Source of the DNA: Sphingomonas aerophila
Lineage (GTDB): Bacteria; Pseudomonadota; Alphaproteobacteria; Sphingomonadales; Sphingomonadaceae
NCBI RefSeq assembly: GCF_014199305.1
Contig: NZ_JACIJK010000008.1
Span: 124,001-188,000, forward strand
Direction of reading: 5' to 3'
Length of the DNA stretch: 64,000 nucleotides
Position 1 is the stretch's first letter. Every line of letters starts with the position of its first letter. The position numbers and the translations under genes are program-made. The notes beneath the pieces are model-generated. The model was not told the origin of the DNA. It was given only the letters and a program-made list of their open reading frames with translations, and ran no database searches. This document shows, piece after piece, positions 45,519 to 55,721 of the stretch.

Positions 45519-47165
45519 ATGCACAAACTCCCGTTCGCGGCGGCGGCGCTGCTTCTTTCCCCCCCGGCACTGGCGGACGGCCTGGTCGACAATGTCACCG
45601 GCCTGACCCTGAACGAAAAGGGGGAGGTGGTGCGGTTCACCGGCCTGCTCGTCACGCCGGAGGGCAAGGTGGCCAGGCTGATGAAGGCGGGTGAGAAACG
45701 GCCCGACAAGCTCGACTGGCGGGCCGACATGAAGGGCCGGGTGCTGATGCCGGGCATGATCGATGCGCACGGCCATGTGACGGAGCTTGGGTTCCGGTCC
45801 ATCGAGCTTGACCTGTCCGATACGCGTACCCTGGCCGAAGCGCAGGCAAAGATCACCGCGTACGCGCGTGCAAATCCGGACAAGCGCTGGATCATCGGTG
45901 GTGGCTGGAACCAGGAGTTCTGGGGTCTGGGCCGCTTCCCCACTGCGGCCGAGCTGGACGCAGCAATCGTGGATCGGCCGGTGTGGCTGGCGCGGGCGGA
46001 CGGCCATGCCGCATGGGGCAACACCGCGGCCCTGCGTGAGGCGGGCATCACGTCAAGGACGGCGAGTCCGGCGGGCGGGCGCATCGAGAAGGGGCCGGGC
46101 GGACAACCCGCCGGCGTCTTCGTCGATGCGGCTCGGGACCTGGTCCAGCGGGTGATTCCTGCTCCGCTTGCCAAGGATCGGGACGCTGCGATCCTGAAGG
46201 CTCAGGACACGCTGCTGAGCTATGGCGTGACCGCGACGTCTGACATGGGCACATCGCTCGACGAATGGCTGAGCTATCGCCGGCTAGGTGACCTCAGGCT
46301 GCTGAGGGTGCGCATCCTTAGCTATGCCATGGGCGTCGACACCGCCGTGCAAATCGGTGGCAGTGGCCCGACACCCTGGCTGTATAACGACCGCCTGCGC
46401 ATGGGCGGGGTGAAGCTTTATGCCGACGGCGCGCTCGGGTCGCGGGGAGCATGGTTGAAGCGGCCTTATGCCGACGCGCCGGGTCAGACCGGGGCTGGCT
46501 TCATGACGGATGACGTGATCCGCAACCTGATGGTGCGCGCATCGATGGACGGGTACCAGGTCGCGGTGCACGCGATCGGAGACCGGGCGAATGCGCAGGT
46601 GCTCGACGCGATCGACGAGATCGGTGACACGTTCAAGGGCGACCGGCGCTGGCGGATCGAACACGCGCAGATCATCGATCCCGTCGACCTGCCCCGCTTT
46701 GGACAGCATGGCGTGATCGCTTCAATGCAGCCGACCCACGAAACGAGCGATCGCGTGATGGCGGAGGCGCGATTGGGGCCCGACCGGCTGGCCGGCGCCT
46801 ATGCCTGGAACGCCATGCTGCGAAACGGATCAAAGCTCGCCTTTGGGTCCGATTACCCGGTCGAAAAGCCCGATCCCTGGGCCGGCTGGGCGGCCGCCTT
46901 CACTCGGCAGGATGAGAACGGGCAACCCTTTGGCGGATGGCGGCCCGAGGAGCGGGTGACCCGTGAGCAGGCGTGGTGGGCGTTCACCGGCGGCGCGGCC
47001 TATGCCGGTTTTGCCGAGGACAAGTTCGGGCGGCTCGCCCCCGGGCAGCACGCGGACTTCATCATCGTCGACCGCGACCCGTTGCTCGCCAGCCCCACCG
47101 ATCTTCGGGCAACCAAGGTGCAGGAAACCTGGATTGACGGGCGCAAGGTCTACGAGCGCAAGTAA
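45519..47165 (+). CDS. Secreted YtcJ-like amidohydrolase
   Basis: 548 residues with a signal peptide (MHKLPFAAAALLLSPPALA). The metal-dependent barrel is readable: VLMPGMIDAHGHVTELG, GGGWNQEFWGLGRFPTAAELDA, KLYADGALGSRGAWL, VAVHAIGDRANAQVLDAI, RIEHAQIIDP and FGSDYPVEKPDPWAGWAAA. These are features of the YtcJ (amidohydrolase 3) group, which are often periplasmic in sphingomonads. The substrate is unknown. Confidence 0.9.
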   Translation: MHKLPFAAAALLLSPPALADGLVDNVTGLTLNEKGEVVRFTGLLVTPEGKVARLMKAGEKRPDKLDWRADMKGRVLMPGMIDAHGHVTELGFRSIELDLSDTRTLAEAQAKITAYARANPDKRWIIGGGWNQEFWGLGRFPTAAELDAAIVDRPVWLARADGHAAWGNTAALREAGITSRTASPAGGRIEKGPGGQPAGVFVDAARDLVQRVIPAPLAKDRDAAILKAQDTLLSYGVTATSDMGTSLDEWLSYRRLGDLRLLRVRILSYAMGVDTAVQIGGSGPTPWLYNDRLRMGGVKLYADGALGSRGAWLKRPYADAPGQTGAGFMTDDVIRNLMVRASMDGYQVAVHAIGDRANAQVLDAIDEIGDTFKGDRRWRIEHAQIIDPVDLPRFGQHGVIASMQPTHETSDRVMAEARLGPDRLAGAYAWNAMLRNGSKLAFGSDYPVEKPDPWAGWAAAFTRQDENGQPFGGWRPEERVTREQAWWAFTGGAAYAGFAEDKFGRLAPGQHADFIIVDRDPLLASPTDLRATKVQETWIDGRKVYERK

Positions 47166-47169
47166 GGCA

Positions 47170-47643
47170 TCAGGGCGCGGCGCATCCGGTGGTGCGCTGC
47201 GACCAGGTGACGTTCAGCACCTTCCAACTGCCCGCCTGACGAACTAGGTCGAAATGGTCGTAGCCGCAGTGATGGACAGCCCCGTTCACGAGGAAGGTGT
47301 AGGGTGCCCAGACCATCGCGACGTCCCCGTCGAACTCGATAGCGGGCGTGCCCAGCCTTTCCTCGGCGCGGCTGTTGTCCGCCTTCAGGCCTGACGCGAG
47401 GTCGACCCAACGCATCGTCTTGGGCGAGCGCCCGTCAGCCACCACCGTTGCCGCGCCGTCGGCGTTGACCGTGGCCAGAAGCGCGGGGCCGTCCCCGCGT
47501 TCAATCGCGCGCAGCAGGGCAGAGACCGAACGCATCACGGCGCCCTCCTCACCATCAACAGCCATCGGTAGCGGCTTGGCGGGCGGAAGGCGGTCCGATT
47601 GGGGAGCCGCAACCGCGGCCATGGCGAGCAGGATAGGGATCAT
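47170..47643 (-). CDS. Secreted NTF2-like (DUF4440/SnoaL) protein
   Basis: 157 residues. A short signal peptide (MIPILLAMAAVAAP) is followed by an NTF2-like fold: SVSALLRAIERGDGPALLATVNADGAATVV, DGDVAMVWAPYTFLVNGAVHHCGYDHFDLVRQAGSWKVLNVTWSQR. Such domains act as small-molecule binding folds or enzymes; no catalytic residue can be pinned down here. It converges on the amidohydrolase gene with four bases between stops, and is divergent from the permease. Confidence 0.8.
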   Translation of the reverse strand: MIPILLAMAAVAAPQSDRLPPAKPLPMAVDGEEGAVMRSVSALLRAIERGDGPALLATVNADGAATVVADGRSPKTMRWVDLASGLKADNSRAEERLGTPAIEFDGDVAMVWAPYTFLVNGAVHHCGYDHFDLVRQAGSWKVLNVTWSQRTTGCAAP

Positions 47644-47733
47644 GCCGGCACGCTAGTCCCCACGGCCGGCTATGCAAAGCCCGTGCGCCTTGCCCCGACA
47701 GCCGAACCGCCGCATGCTTGTTCAAACGAGAAC

Positions 47734-49173
47734 ATGTCATCCTGGGGGACGAAGTTGAGCCTGTTTCGCCGCAAGCCAATCGATGCACCACGCCCGCATG
47801 GGGCAGGGGAACTGGCGCGCACGCTGTCCTGGCCGCATCTGGTGGCGCTGGGCATTGGAGCGATCGTAGGAACCGGCATTCTGACCTTGATCGGAGTTGG
47901 GGCCGACCGGGCTGGACCGGCGGTGCTTGTCAGCTTCGCGATTGCGGGCGCGATCTGCGCGTGCGCCGCGCTTTGTTATGCCGAGATGGCGAGCGCCATT
48001 CCGGCGGCCGGTAGCGCTTATACCTACAGTTACGCTGTGCTGGGCGAGGTAATCGCCTGGGTGGTGGGGTGGAGCCTCATCCTCGAATATTCGCTGGTGG
48101 TCTCGACCGTCGCGGTGGGATGGTCCGGCTATGCGGTGGGGGCGCTGAAATGGTTCGGTATAGTCTTGCCCACCCAGATAACGGCAGGGCCCGCACTGGG
48201 CGGCGTCGTGAACGTGCCCGCCGTGCTGATCATCGGTTTGGTTGCCGCCCTTCTGATGCTGGGCACCCGGGAGAGCGCGCGCGTAAACTTCGCGCTCGTC
48301 GTGCTCAAGCTGATCACGCTGGCGCTGTTCGTCGCGGTCGCCCTGCCGGCGTTCAAGGGAGCAAATCTTCATCCTTTCGCGCCTTATGGCTTCGGGAGCC
48401 AGACTGCCGCCGGCGGCGTCAAATATGGGGTGATGGGCGCAGCGGCGATCATCTTCTTCGCGTTCTATGGGTTCGACGCGATCTCGACTGCGGCGGAGGA
48501 AACCAAGCGGCCCGAGCGTGACCTGGCGATCGGGATCATCGGGTCGATGGTCGCGTGCACCGCCATCTATTTGGTCGTCGCAGCAGCGGCGGTCGGCGCC
48601 CTGCCTTTCACGCGCTTCTCCGACAGTACGGAACCACTCGCATTGATTTTGCGCGAGCTGGGGCAGGGTGGCATTGCGACCATCGTCGGTATCGCCGCGG
48701 CGGTAGCATTGCCGACGGTGCTGCTCGCCTTCCTCTATGGGCAGAGCCGGATTTTCCTTGTCATGGCACGTGACGGCTTCCTGCCGGCAGGCCTGGCCCG
48801 CGTTTCGGCACGGGGTACCCCGGCGCGGATCACGGCCTTGACCGCCGTGCTCGTGGCCATCGTTGCGGGCCTGGTGCCGCTCGATGTGATCGCGAGCCTG
48901 GCCAATGCGGGGACATTGTGCGCGTTCGTGGCGGTCGCCGTGTGCGTGCTGGTGTCGCGTCGGCGCGACCCGGGCCTGCACCGGCCGTTCAGGACCCCGG
49001 CCGCATGGATCGTGGCTCCTCTGGCGATCCTCGGGTGCCTTTATCTGTTCACTAGCCTGCAGGCGGTGACGCAGATCGCGTTTATCGCGTGGAACGCCCT
49101 GGGGCTGCTGGTCTACTTCATCTATGCGCGGGGCCGGGCTAGCGCTGCGCTGCAGGGCAGGAGTCGCTTCTAG
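47734..49173 (+). CDS. APC-family amino acid permease
   Basis: About 479 residues with twelve or so transmembrane helices. TM1 has the APC signature LVALGIGAIVGTGILTLIGVGADRAGPAVLVSFAIAG, TM2-3 CALCYAEMASAIPAAGSAYTYSYAVLGEVIAWVVGWSLILEYS and TM6 FFAFYGFDAISTAAEETKRPERDLAIGI. It is close to the YhdG/cationic amino acid transporter (CAT) branch. The start is uncertain: ATG 47734 is used, but a TTG a few codons later (giving SLFRRKPIDA) is preceded by GGGGGA. Confidence 0.88.
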   Translation: MSSWGTKLSLFRRKPIDAPRPHGAGELARTLSWPHLVALGIGAIVGTGILTLIGVGADRAGPAVLVSFAIAGAICACAALCYAEMASAIPAAGSAYTYSYAVLGEVIAWVVGWSLILEYSLVVSTVAVGWSGYAVGALKWFGIVLPTQITAGPALGGVVNVPAVLIIGLVAALLMLGTRESARVNFALVVLKLITLALFVAVALPAFKGANLHPFAPYGFGSQTAAGGVKYGVMGAAAIIFFAFYGFDAISTAAEETKRPERDLAIGIIGSMVACTAIYLVVAAAAVGALPFTRFSDSTEPLALILRELGQGGIATIVGIAAAVALPTVLLAFLYGQSRIFLVMARDGFLPAGLARVSARGTPARITALTAVLVAIVAGLVPLDVIASLANAGTLCAFVAVAVCVLVSRRRDPGLHRPFRTPAAWIVAPLAILGCLYLFTSLQAVTQIAFIAWNALGLLVYFIYARGRASAALQGRSRF

Positions 49174-49180
49174 CCGCGCT

Positions 49181-49594
49181 TCAGCGTGCCAGCGACCATT
49201 GCTGGGTACGGCAGATCAAGGTCCAGCACCCTTTCACCTTCAGGGTGGAGCCGGAGCGGATGAGTTCGGACCGGTAAGTGTTCCCGCTTTCCGGATCGTA
49301 GATGCGCCCCTTCCACCGGCCACCCGATGGGGCGAACCCGGTCAGGATCGCGAGGCCCTGGATCGGGCGCGTACGCAGCGTCTTGTCTGGGTTGTTGGCG
49401 TCCACGGCCGGGCCGCCGGGCCGGGGTTTCAGGATACGCGTGATACGGCCGCAAAGCGCAGAGCCACAGGGTTCGATCTCGACGATCGCCTTGCCCTCGG
49501 CCGTAAGCCAACGGCCGACGATGGGCGCCGGGGCGGCGGCAGCCAGCGCGGGTGAGCACGCCAGCACGATCGCCGCCCCGAGCCGCCGGATCAT
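49181..49594 (-). CDS. DUF2147 secreted protein
   Basis: 137 residues with a signal peptide ([24 protein letters not shown]). [33 protein letters not shown]..., [40 protein letters not shown] and [16 protein letters not shown] are diagnostic of DUF2147, a small beta-barrel, lipocalin-like periplasmic family. The ligand is unknown. The ATG overlaps the stop of the aconitase gene (ATGA), so the two are cotranscribed. Confidence 0.9.
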   Translation of the reverse strand: MIRRLGAAIVLACSPALAAAAPAPIVGRWLTAEGKAIVEIEPCGSALCGRITRILKPRPGGPAVDANNPDKTLRTRPIQGLAILTGFAPSGGRWKGRIYDPESGNTYRSELIRSGSTLKVKGCWTLICRTQQWSLAR

Positions 49595-52281
49595 GCGGCG
49601 AGCTTGCGCAGCACGTACTGGAGAATACCGCCGTTCAGGAAGTATTCGAGCTCGTTCACCGTATCGATCCGGCAGCGGGTCACGAACGTCTCGGTCGACC
49701 CATCTGCGCGGGTGAGCTTCACCTCGACGTCCTGGCGCGGGCGCAGGCCAGCGACATTCTCGATCGTGAAGGTTTCGTCGCCCGTCAGGCCCAGGGTCTG
49801 GCGGGTCACGCCTTCGCCGAACTGGAGCGGCAGGACACCCATGCCGACTAGGTTCGAGCGGTGGATACGCTCGAAGCTTTCGGCAATCACCGCCCGGACG
49901 CCGAGCAGGTTGGTGCCCTTCGCCGCCCAGTCGCGCGATGAGCCCGTGCCATATTCCTTGCCCGCGACCACGACCAGCGGCGTGCCCTGATCCTTGTAGC
50001 GCATGGCGACGTCATAGATGGGCATGATCTCGGTACCGAAGCGGCTCATGCCGCCCTCGACGCCCGGTACCATCTCGTTCCGGATGCGGATGTTGGCGAA
50101 GGTGCCGCGGACCATGACATGGTCGTTGCCGCGACGCGCGCCATAGCTGTTGAAGTCGTGACGGCTGACCTGCCGCTCGCTCAGCCACTTGCCCGCGGGG
50201 CTGTCCGCCTTGATCGACCCTGCGGGGCTGATGTGATCGGTGGTGATCGAGTCGCCAAGGATCGCCAGCGGCTTCGCCTCGATGATGTCGGTGACAGGCT
50301 TGGGCGTCATCTCCATGCCATCGAAGTAGGGCGGGTTGGCGATGTAGGTCGACGCTGCGGGCCAGTCGTACGTGTCGGAGCCGCTGACGTCGATGCCGGC
50401 CCACTTGTCGTCACCACGGTACACGTCGCCATAGCGAGCGCGGAACATGGCATCGTCGATGTTGGCGTTCATCACCGACGCGACCTCGTCATTCGTCGGC
50501 CAGATATCCTTCAGAAAGACGTCCTGCCCGTCCGTGCCCTGGCCGAGCGGCGTTTCGACCATGTCCTCGGTCACCGTGCCCTTCAGCGCGTAGGCAACGA
50601 CCAGCGGCGGGCTGGCGAGGAAGTTGGCGCGCACATCTGGCGACACACGCCCTTCGAAGTTGCGGTTGCCCGACAGGACGGAGGCGGCGACCAGATCATT
50701 CTCGTTGATCGCCTGGCTGATCGGTGCGGGCAGCGGGCCCGAGTTGCCGATGCAGGTGGTGCAGCCATAGCCGACCAGGTTAAAGCCGAGCGCGTCGAGG
50801 TCTTCGGTCAGTCCCGCCTTGGTGAGGTAGTCGGTGACGACCTGCGACCCTGGGGCGAGCGACGTCTTGACCCAGGGCTTCGGCTTCAGGCCAGCGGCGC
50901 GCGCTTTGCGGGCAACGAGTCCTGCGGCGACCAGCACGCTGGGGTTCGAGGTGTTGGTGCAGCTGGTGATTGCCGCGATCACCACGTCGCCGTCGCCGAT
51001 GTCGTGGTCACGATCGTTCACCGCGACGCGCTCTGGGCGTTCCTTGTGATAGATCTTGAACAGGTCGCCGTTGAACACCTCGTCGACCTTGTTCAGCGCG
51101 ACCTTGTCCTGCGGCCGCTTGGGACCGGCAAGGCTGGGGACCACGGTGCTCATGTCGAGCTCCAGCGTGTCGGTGAACACGGGGTCGGGGCTGTCAGCAT
51201 GACGCCAGAAGCCGTTTGCCTTCGCATACGCCTCAACCAGTGCGATCGTTTCGGCCGGGCGGGCGGTCAGCTTCATGTATTCGATCGTGCGTTCGTCGAT
51301 CGGGAAGAAGCCGCAGGTCGCGCCATATTCAGGAGCCATGTTCGCGATGGTCGCGCGATCGGCAAGCGTCATCGAGGCGAGGCCCGGGCCATAGAACTCG
51401 ACGAACCGGCCGACCACGCCCTTTTTGCGCAGCATCTGGGTGACGGTGAGCACCAGGTCCGTCGCGGTGATGCCTTCCTTCAGCTCACCGATCAGTTTGA
51501 AGCCGACGACTTCCGGAATCAGCATGGACACGGGCTGGCCGAGCATCGCGGCCTCCGCCTCGATCCCGCCAACGCCCCAGCCGAGGACGCCCAGGCCATT
51601 GATCATGGTGGTGTGGCTGTCGGTGCCGACCAGCGTGTCCGGGTACGCAATCTTGTTGCTGCCCTGGGCGTGCTCGCCCGTCTCGGCCGAGGCCCAGACG
51701 GCCTGGCCGATATATTCGAGGTTCACCTGGTGGCAGATGCCGGTGCCCGGCGGCACGACCTGGAAGTTGTCGAGCGCCTTGGAACCCCATTTCAGGAATT
51801 CATAGCGCTCGCCATTGCGCTGGTATTCCAGCTCCATGTTGTCGTTCAGCGCCTGAGGCGTACCGAACTCGTCCACCATGACCGAGTGATCGATGACGAG
51901 GTGCACAGGCACCTGCGGATTGATCTTGGCGGCATCCCCGCCGAGTTTCGTGATCGCGTCGCGCATCGCGGCAAGGTCGACCACGCAGGGAACCCCGGTG
52001 AAGTCCTGCATCAAAACGCGCGCCGGGCGATACTGGATCTCGCGGTTCGGGGCGACCGGATCATTCTGCCAGTCCACGATCGCCTGCACGTCCGCTTCGG
52101 TGACGGTTACGCCATCCTCGAAGCGAAGCATGTTCTCCAGCAGCACGCGCAGCGAGAAGGGCAGCCGGTCGATCGAGCCATATTTCTCCGCAGCCTTGGC
52201 GAGGGAGTAATAGTCATAGCTCTGGCCGCCGGCCTCAAGCATGGAACGGGTGCCGAGCGAGTCCTGGCCGATCGCGGTCAT
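49591..52281 (-). CDS. acnA: Aconitate hydratase A
   Basis: 896 residues, the usual AcnA/IRP1 size. The 4Fe-4S ligands are in [15 protein letters not shown] (first Cys) and [14 protein letters not shown] (Cys507 and Cys510). Substrate motifs include [55 protein letters not shown] and [42 protein letters not shown]. It isomerises citrate to isocitrate in the TCA cycle. The ATG start (52281) is followed by the family's [11 protein letters not shown]. Confidence 0.97.
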   Translation of the reverse strand: MTAIGQDSLGTRSMLEAGGQSYDYYSLAKAAEKYGSIDRLPFSLRVLLENMLRFEDGVTVTEADVQAIVDWQNDPVAPNREIQYRPARVLMQDFTGVPCVVDLAAMRDAITKLGGDAAKINPQVPVHLVIDHSVMVDEFGTPQALNDNMELEYQRNGERYEFLKWGSKALDNFQVVPPGTGICHQVNLEYIGQAVWASAETGEHAQGSNKIAYPDTLVGTDSHTTMINGLGVLGWGVGGIEAEAAMLGQPVSMLIPEVVGFKLIGELKEGITATDLVLTVTQMLRKKGVVGRFVEFYGPGLASMTLADRATIANMAPEYGATCGFFPIDERTIEYMKLTARPAETIALVEAYAKANGFWRHADSPDPVFTDTLELDMSTVVPSLAGPKRPQDKVALNKVDEVFNGDLFKIYHKERPERVAVNDRDHDIGDGDVVIAAITSCTNTSNPSVLVAAGLVARKARAAGLKPKPWVKTSLAPGSQVVTDYLTKAGLTEDLDALGFNLVGYGCTTCIGNSGPLPAPISQAINENDLVAASVLSGNRNFEGRVSPDVRANFLASPPLVVAYALKGTVTEDMVETPLGQGTDGQDVFLKDIWPTNDEVASVMNANIDDAMFRARYGDVYRGDDKWAGIDVSGSDTYDWPAASTYIANPPYFDGMEMTPKPVTDIIEAKPLAILGDSITTDHISPAGSIKADSPAGKWLSERQVSRHDFNSYGARRGNDHVMVRGTFANIRIRNEMVPGVEGGMSRFGTEIMPIYDVAMRYKDQGTPLVVVAGKEYGTGSSRDWAAKGTNLLGVRAVIAESFERIHRSNLVGMGVLPLQFGEGVTRQTLGLTGDETFTIENVAGLRPRQDVEVKLTRADGSTETFVTRCRIDTVNELEYFLNGGILQYVLRKLAA

Positions 52282-52503
52282 GTGCGTCCTTTCAAGTGCC
52301 GGCCAACGGTCGCGCGCGCTGAGGCGCGCAGGGGCGGGCGAAAAATCACGTTGCGGATGGGCCTTAGCAACGACAAACCGGTGGGGGAAGGGCTGGCCCG
52401 ATAAGCTTTGCGCCCGCGCACGCCGGGTCGAGAAGTGATCGCAAAAGGGTGCGCCGTCATGAGATTGCGTGACGTCGCCCGGCCGTGGTGGCAGGGCGAT
52501 GGC

Positions 52504-52737
52504 ATGGATGCGCTTACCGCCTTCGGCCTCATCTCGGTTGGCTTCACGATGTTATGCTATGTACTGGAAAGCCGGGGGCGCGGCTGGGTGCTCGCCTTCG
52601 CCGGCGGCTGTGTGATGAGTTCGGTTTATGGGTTTCTTCAGGGCGCGTGGCCATTCGGGCTGGTGGAGCTTGTCTGGACCGGTGTAGCAATGCAGCGCTG
52701 GTGGCGGCTCGGCGCTGCAGACCAGCACACGCTTTGA
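52504..52737 (+). CDS. Small two-helix membrane protein
   Basis: 77 residues from the ATG at 52504. Three hydrophobic segments are packed into a short chain ([55 protein letters not shown]). It resembles a small conserved sphingomonad/rhizobial membrane protein of unknown function (CBU_0592-like pattern). ATG codons further upstream are possible, but the family begins here. Divergent from acnA. Confidence 0.7.
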   Translation: MDALTAFGLISVGFTMLCYVLESRGRGWVLAFAGGCVMSSVYGFLQGAWPFGLVELVWTGVAMQRWWRLGAADQHTL

Positions 52738-52771
52738 ACCGCATTCGGTTCCCCGGGTCGCCTCGTACCTG

Positions 52772-52799
52772 TTGACAGCACGCGTCCTGACCCTTACCA
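52772..52799 (+). promoter_or_regulatory. Probable housekeeping promoter of the rpsM operon
   Basis: TTGACA (52772-52777) followed after 16 bases by TTACCA (52794-52799). The perfect -35 box matches alphaproteobacterial sigma70. It lies 130 bases before rpsM, leaving a long leader. Confidence 0.5.
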
Positions 52800-52929
52800 G
52801 CGAACGACCCCGATAGCCCGGTTCCGGCGGCGCGTGCGCGCGACCGCCGCTATCGTTCGTTCGGGGCTAACGCGTCGAGATAGCGACTGGCTGCCATGCC
52901 GTCGCTGTGGAGCTAGGAGAAACAAGTTC

Positions 52930-53298
52930 ATGGCACGTATCGCGGGTGTCAACATCCCGACCAACAAGCGCGTGGTAATCGCGCTGACCTATATCCACGG
53001 CATTGGCAGCACCCATGCCAAGGCGCTTACTGAAAAGCTGAACATCGCTCCAGAGCGTCGCGTTCAGGACCTGACGGACCAGGAAGTCCTTCAGATCCGC
53101 GAAGCGATCGACGCTGAATACACGGTGGAAGGCGATCTCCGTCGCGAAACAGCGATGAACATCAAGCGCCTGATGGACCTGGCCTGCTATCGTGGCCTGC
53201 GTCACCGCAAGGGCCTGCCGGTCCGCGGCCAGCGCACGCACACCAATGCGCGCACCCGCAAGGGCAAGGCCAAGCCGATCGCAGGTAAGAAGAAGTAA
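52930..53298 (+). CDS. rpsM: 30S ribosomal protein S13
   Basis: 122 residues. [26 protein letters not shown] at the start and [36 protein letters not shown] at the end are standard S13. It sits in the small-subunit head and contacts P-site tRNA and L5. An AGGAG precedes the ATG. The first gene of the operon; no secY or adk lies upstream in this window. Confidence 0.98.
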   Translation: MARIAGVNIPTNKRVVIALTYIHGIGSTHAKALTEKLNIAPERRVQDLTDQEVLQIREAIDAEYTVEGDLRRETAMNIKRLMDLACYRGLRHRKGLPVRGQRTHTNARTRKGKAKPIAGKKK

Positions 53299-53322
53299 AC
53301 CGTTCAAGGGACGGTTTACTTC
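53292..53322 (+). repeat. 12-bp perfect hairpin at the rpsM stop codon
   Basis: GAAGTAAACCGT (53292-53303) and its exact reverse complement (53311-53322) with a 7-base loop; the left arm contains the rpsM stop codon. There is no T-run, so it is more likely an mRNA stabiliser or partial attenuator than a full terminator. Confidence 0.7.
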
Positions 53323-53394
53323 GCCGGGGGCGGGCCAGAGGCCATACGGTCCACCGCCCTCCGGATCACGACATAAAGGTCAGGGTTTCACCAC

Positions 53395-53784
53395 ATGGCT
53401 CAGCCAGCACAGCGCATTCGCCGTCGCGAGCGCAAGAACATCACCGCCGGCGTGGCGCACGTCAACGCCAGCTTCAACAACACCATGATCACCATCACCG
53501 ACGCGCAGGGCAATGCGATTTCCTGGTCGTCCGCCGGCATGATGGGCTTCAAGGGTTCGCGTAAGTCGACCCCGTATGCGGCGCAGGTCGCAGCTGAAGA
53601 TGCAGGAAAGAAGGCCGCGGAACATGGCGTCCGCACGCTCGAGGTCGAGGTCAAGGGCCCCGGGTCGGGCCGTGAGTCGGCGCTGCGCGCGCTGCAGGCG
53701 GTTGGCTTCCAGATCACTTCGATCCGTGACGTGACGAGCATCCCGCACAATGGCGTGCGCCCGTCCAAGCGTCGTCGCGTCTGA
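53395..53784 (+). CDS. rpsK: 30S ribosomal protein S11
   Basis: 129 residues. [56 protein letters not shown] and [23 protein letters not shown] are diagnostic. It forms part of the platform near the 3' end of 16S rRNA. Second gene of the alpha operon, 96 bases after rpsM. Confidence 0.98.
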   Translation: MAQPAQRIRRRERKNITAGVAHVNASFNNTMITITDAQGNAISWSSAGMMGFKGSRKSTPYAAQVAAEDAGKKAAEHGVRTLEVEVKGPGSGRESALRALQAVGFQITSIRDVTSIPHNGVRPSKRRRV

Positions 53785-53791
53785 TTTCGGC

Positions 53792-53880
53792 GGGCGCTCC
53801 CTTGGGAGTGCCCGACGCACTTTCGGCGCCGGCTGACGAGCCGGCGCTCTTGTACATCGCGGCCGGCGCCCCACCGGCCG
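53792..53880 (+). repeat. Three tandem hairpins between rpsK and rpoA
   Basis: Hairpin 1 at 53792-53813 (9 bp with one G-U), hairpin 2 at 53826-53847 (8 bp perfect, GCGCCGGC arms), hairpin 3 at 53860-53880 (7 bp perfect, CGGCCGG arms). They fill most of the 114-base spacer and end 19 bases before the rpoA start. Confidence 0.65.
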
Positions 53881-53898
53881 CCAACTCAGGGGAACCCC

Positions 53899-54972
53899 GT
53901 GGCTGTCAACGCAAAGAACTGGCAGGAACTGAAGAAGCCAAACGGGCTTGAGAAGAAGTCTGGCGGCGACGGCAAGCGGCGCGCGACTTTTGTCGCCGAG
54001 CCGCTTGAGCGTGGGTTCGGCCTGACGCTCGGCAACGCGCTTCGCCGCGTGCTGCTGTCCAGCCTGCAGGGCGCCGCCGTGACCTCGATCAAGATCGAGA
54101 ACGTGCTGCACGAGTTCTCAAGCCTGGCCGGCGTCCGTGAGGACGTGACGGATATCGTCCTGAACGTGAAGCAGATCGCGATCCGCATGCAGGGCGAAGG
54201 CCCCAAGCGGCTTCAGCTGTCCGCGACCGGCCCGGGCGAGGTAACGGCAGGCGACATCGCCGTGTCGGGTGACATCGAAGTGATGAACCCCGAACTGGTG
54301 ATCTGCCACCTGGACGAGGGTGCGACGCTCAACATGGAGCTGACCGCCGACGTGGGTAAGGGCTATGTACCCGCCACGGCGAACCGTCCGGCCGACGCAC
54401 CGATCGGCCTGATCCCGGTTGACGCGCTGTACTCGCCGGTCCGCCAGGTCAGCTACAAGGTGGACCCGACCCGCGTGGGTCAGGACCTCGACTATGACAA
54501 GCTGACGTTGACGGTCGAGACCGATGGCACCGTGACCCCGGACGATGCAGTCGGCTATGCCGGCCGGATCCTCCAGGACCAGCTGGCGCTGTTCGTGCAC
54601 TTTGACGAGGGCCAGATTACCCGTGCGGCGGCTCCGGTCGGCCAGGCGGCCGTTCCGGCAACCGGCGGTGCGGAGCCGGTCGGCGACACGCAGCAGATCA
54701 ACCGTTACCTTCTCAAGAAGGTGGACGAGCTGGAACTGTCCGTGCGTTCGGCCAACTGCCTGAAGAACGACAACATCATCTATATCGGCGATCTGGTCGG
54801 CAAGACCGAGGCCGAGATGCTGCGCACCCCGAACTTCGGCCGCAAGTCGCTCAACGAGATCAAGGAAGTACTCTCGTCGATGGGTCTGCGCCTCGGCATG
54901 GAAATCCCGGGCTGGCCGCCTGAGAACATCGAGGAGATGGCCAAGAAGCTCGAGCAGGAGATCATGGGCTGA
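53899..54972 (+). CDS. rpoA: RNA polymerase alpha subunit
   Basis: 357 residues. The N-terminal dimerisation domain is clear ([58 protein letters not shown]), as is the C-terminal DNA/activator-binding domain ([63 protein letters not shown]). The start is GTG at 53899, giving [17 protein letters not shown] as in other alphaproteobacteria. A 25-residue linker ([19 protein letters not shown]) joins the domains. Confidence 0.98.
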   Translation: MAVNAKNWQELKKPNGLEKKSGGDGKRRATFVAEPLERGFGLTLGNALRRVLLSSLQGAAVTSIKIENVLHEFSSLAGVREDVTDIVLNVKQIAIRMQGEGPKRLQLSATGPGEVTAGDIAVSGDIEVMNPELVICHLDEGATLNMELTADVGKGYVPATANRPADAPIGLIPVDALYSPVRQVSYKVDPTRVGQDLDYDKLTLTVETDGTVTPDDAVGYAGRILQDQLALFVHFDEGQITRAAAPVGQAAVPATGGAEPVGDTQQINRYLLKKVDELELSVRSANCLKNDNIIYIGDLVGKTEAEMLRTPNFGRKSLNEIKEVLSSMGLRLGMEIPGWPPENIEEMAKKLEQEIMG

Positions 54973-54978
54973 TTTGCA

Positions 54979-55105
54979 CCGGCGCAGCGTGGCTGCGCCG
55001 GCGACAAGCAGCCCTGTCCGGCGGGTCGGCGTGCCGACCCGTTCGACAACGCGGGCCTTGCCCGCGGTGGGCCTGAAAAGAATGGATCTCCGGCCTTCGC
55101 CGGGG
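54979..55105 (+). repeat. Four tandem hairpins between rpoA and rplQ
   Basis: Perfect stems at 54979-55001 (9 bp, CCGGCGCAG arms), 55022-55041 (8 bp, CGGGTCGG arms) and 55050-55066 (6 bp, CGCGGG arms), and a REP-like CTCCGGC-cttc-GCCGGGG at 55088-55105. The rest of the 218-base spacer holds no recognisable gene. Confidence 0.65.
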
Positions 55106-55190
55106 GTTCGAGGTGATGGTGGCGACCTGAACGGCCACCTGGATCGGGGTACCTCATCCGGCCCCCCTACGAACGAAGAAGGAAGTTTCC

Positions 55191-55613
55191 ATGCGTCATC
55201 GCGTCGGCGGCCGTAAGCTGCAGCGTACCTCGGCCCATCGTCTGGCCCTGTTCCGCAACATGTCGGCCGCCCTCATCAAGCATGAGCAGATCACCACCAC
55301 GGTGGCCAAGGCGAAGGAGCTTCGCCCTTATATCGAGAAGCTGATCACCCTGGCGAAGAAGGGCGGCCTGTCGAACCGTCGTCTGGCACATTCGCGCCTG
55401 CTGGACGATGCACAGCTTTCCAAGTTGTTCGACACGTTGGCTGCTCGCTACGCCGGTCGTAACGGTGGCTACACCCGTGTCATCAAGGCAGGCATCCGTG
55501 CGTCGGATGCGTCGCCGATGGCTATCATCGAGTTCGTCGACCGCGACGTGTCGGCCAAGGGCCAGGACTCCGGTCCTGTCCAGCTCGACGAGGACTTCGA
55601 CGAGGCAGCCTGA
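55191..55613 (+). CDS. rplQ: 50S ribosomal protein L17
   Basis: 140 residues. [58 protein letters not shown] is the invariant L17 start. The C-terminus is a short extension ([22 protein letters not shown]) that is acidic and typical of alphaproteobacteria. Last gene of the operon, followed by a terminator at 55679. Confidence 0.98.
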   Translation: MRHRVGGRKLQRTSAHRLALFRNMSAALIKHEQITTTVAKAKELRPYIEKLITLAKKGGLSNRRLAHSRLLDDAQLSKLFDTLAARYAGRNGGYTRVIKAGIRASDASPMAIIEFVDRDVSAKGQDSGPVQLDEDFDEAA

Positions 55614-55678
55614 AGCAGGCAGGGCGCGGGTCATTGATCCCGCGTTCGTAGACCTTGTTTTTGCGTTGAGAGACAAGA

Positions 55679-55706
55679 GGCCGCTCCGGAGACGGGGCGG
55701 CCTTTG
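55679..55706 (+). terminator. Terminator of the alpha operon
   Basis: 9-bp stem with one G-U (GGCCGCTCC 55679-55687 with GGGGCGGCC 55694-55702), 6-base loop, followed by TTT. Confidence 0.75.
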
Positions 55707-55721
55707 TCGTGCCTGGACGAC

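Noticed and set aside
47737..48981. 414-codon open frame antisense to the permease
   Set aside because: His/Arg/Gln-rich low-complexity translation, while the other strand gives a coherent transporter with correct helices.
50119..52404. 761-codon open frame antisense to aconitase
   Set aside because: Composition is Arg/Val/Asp/His-rich with no domain; aconitase motifs on the other strand are complete.
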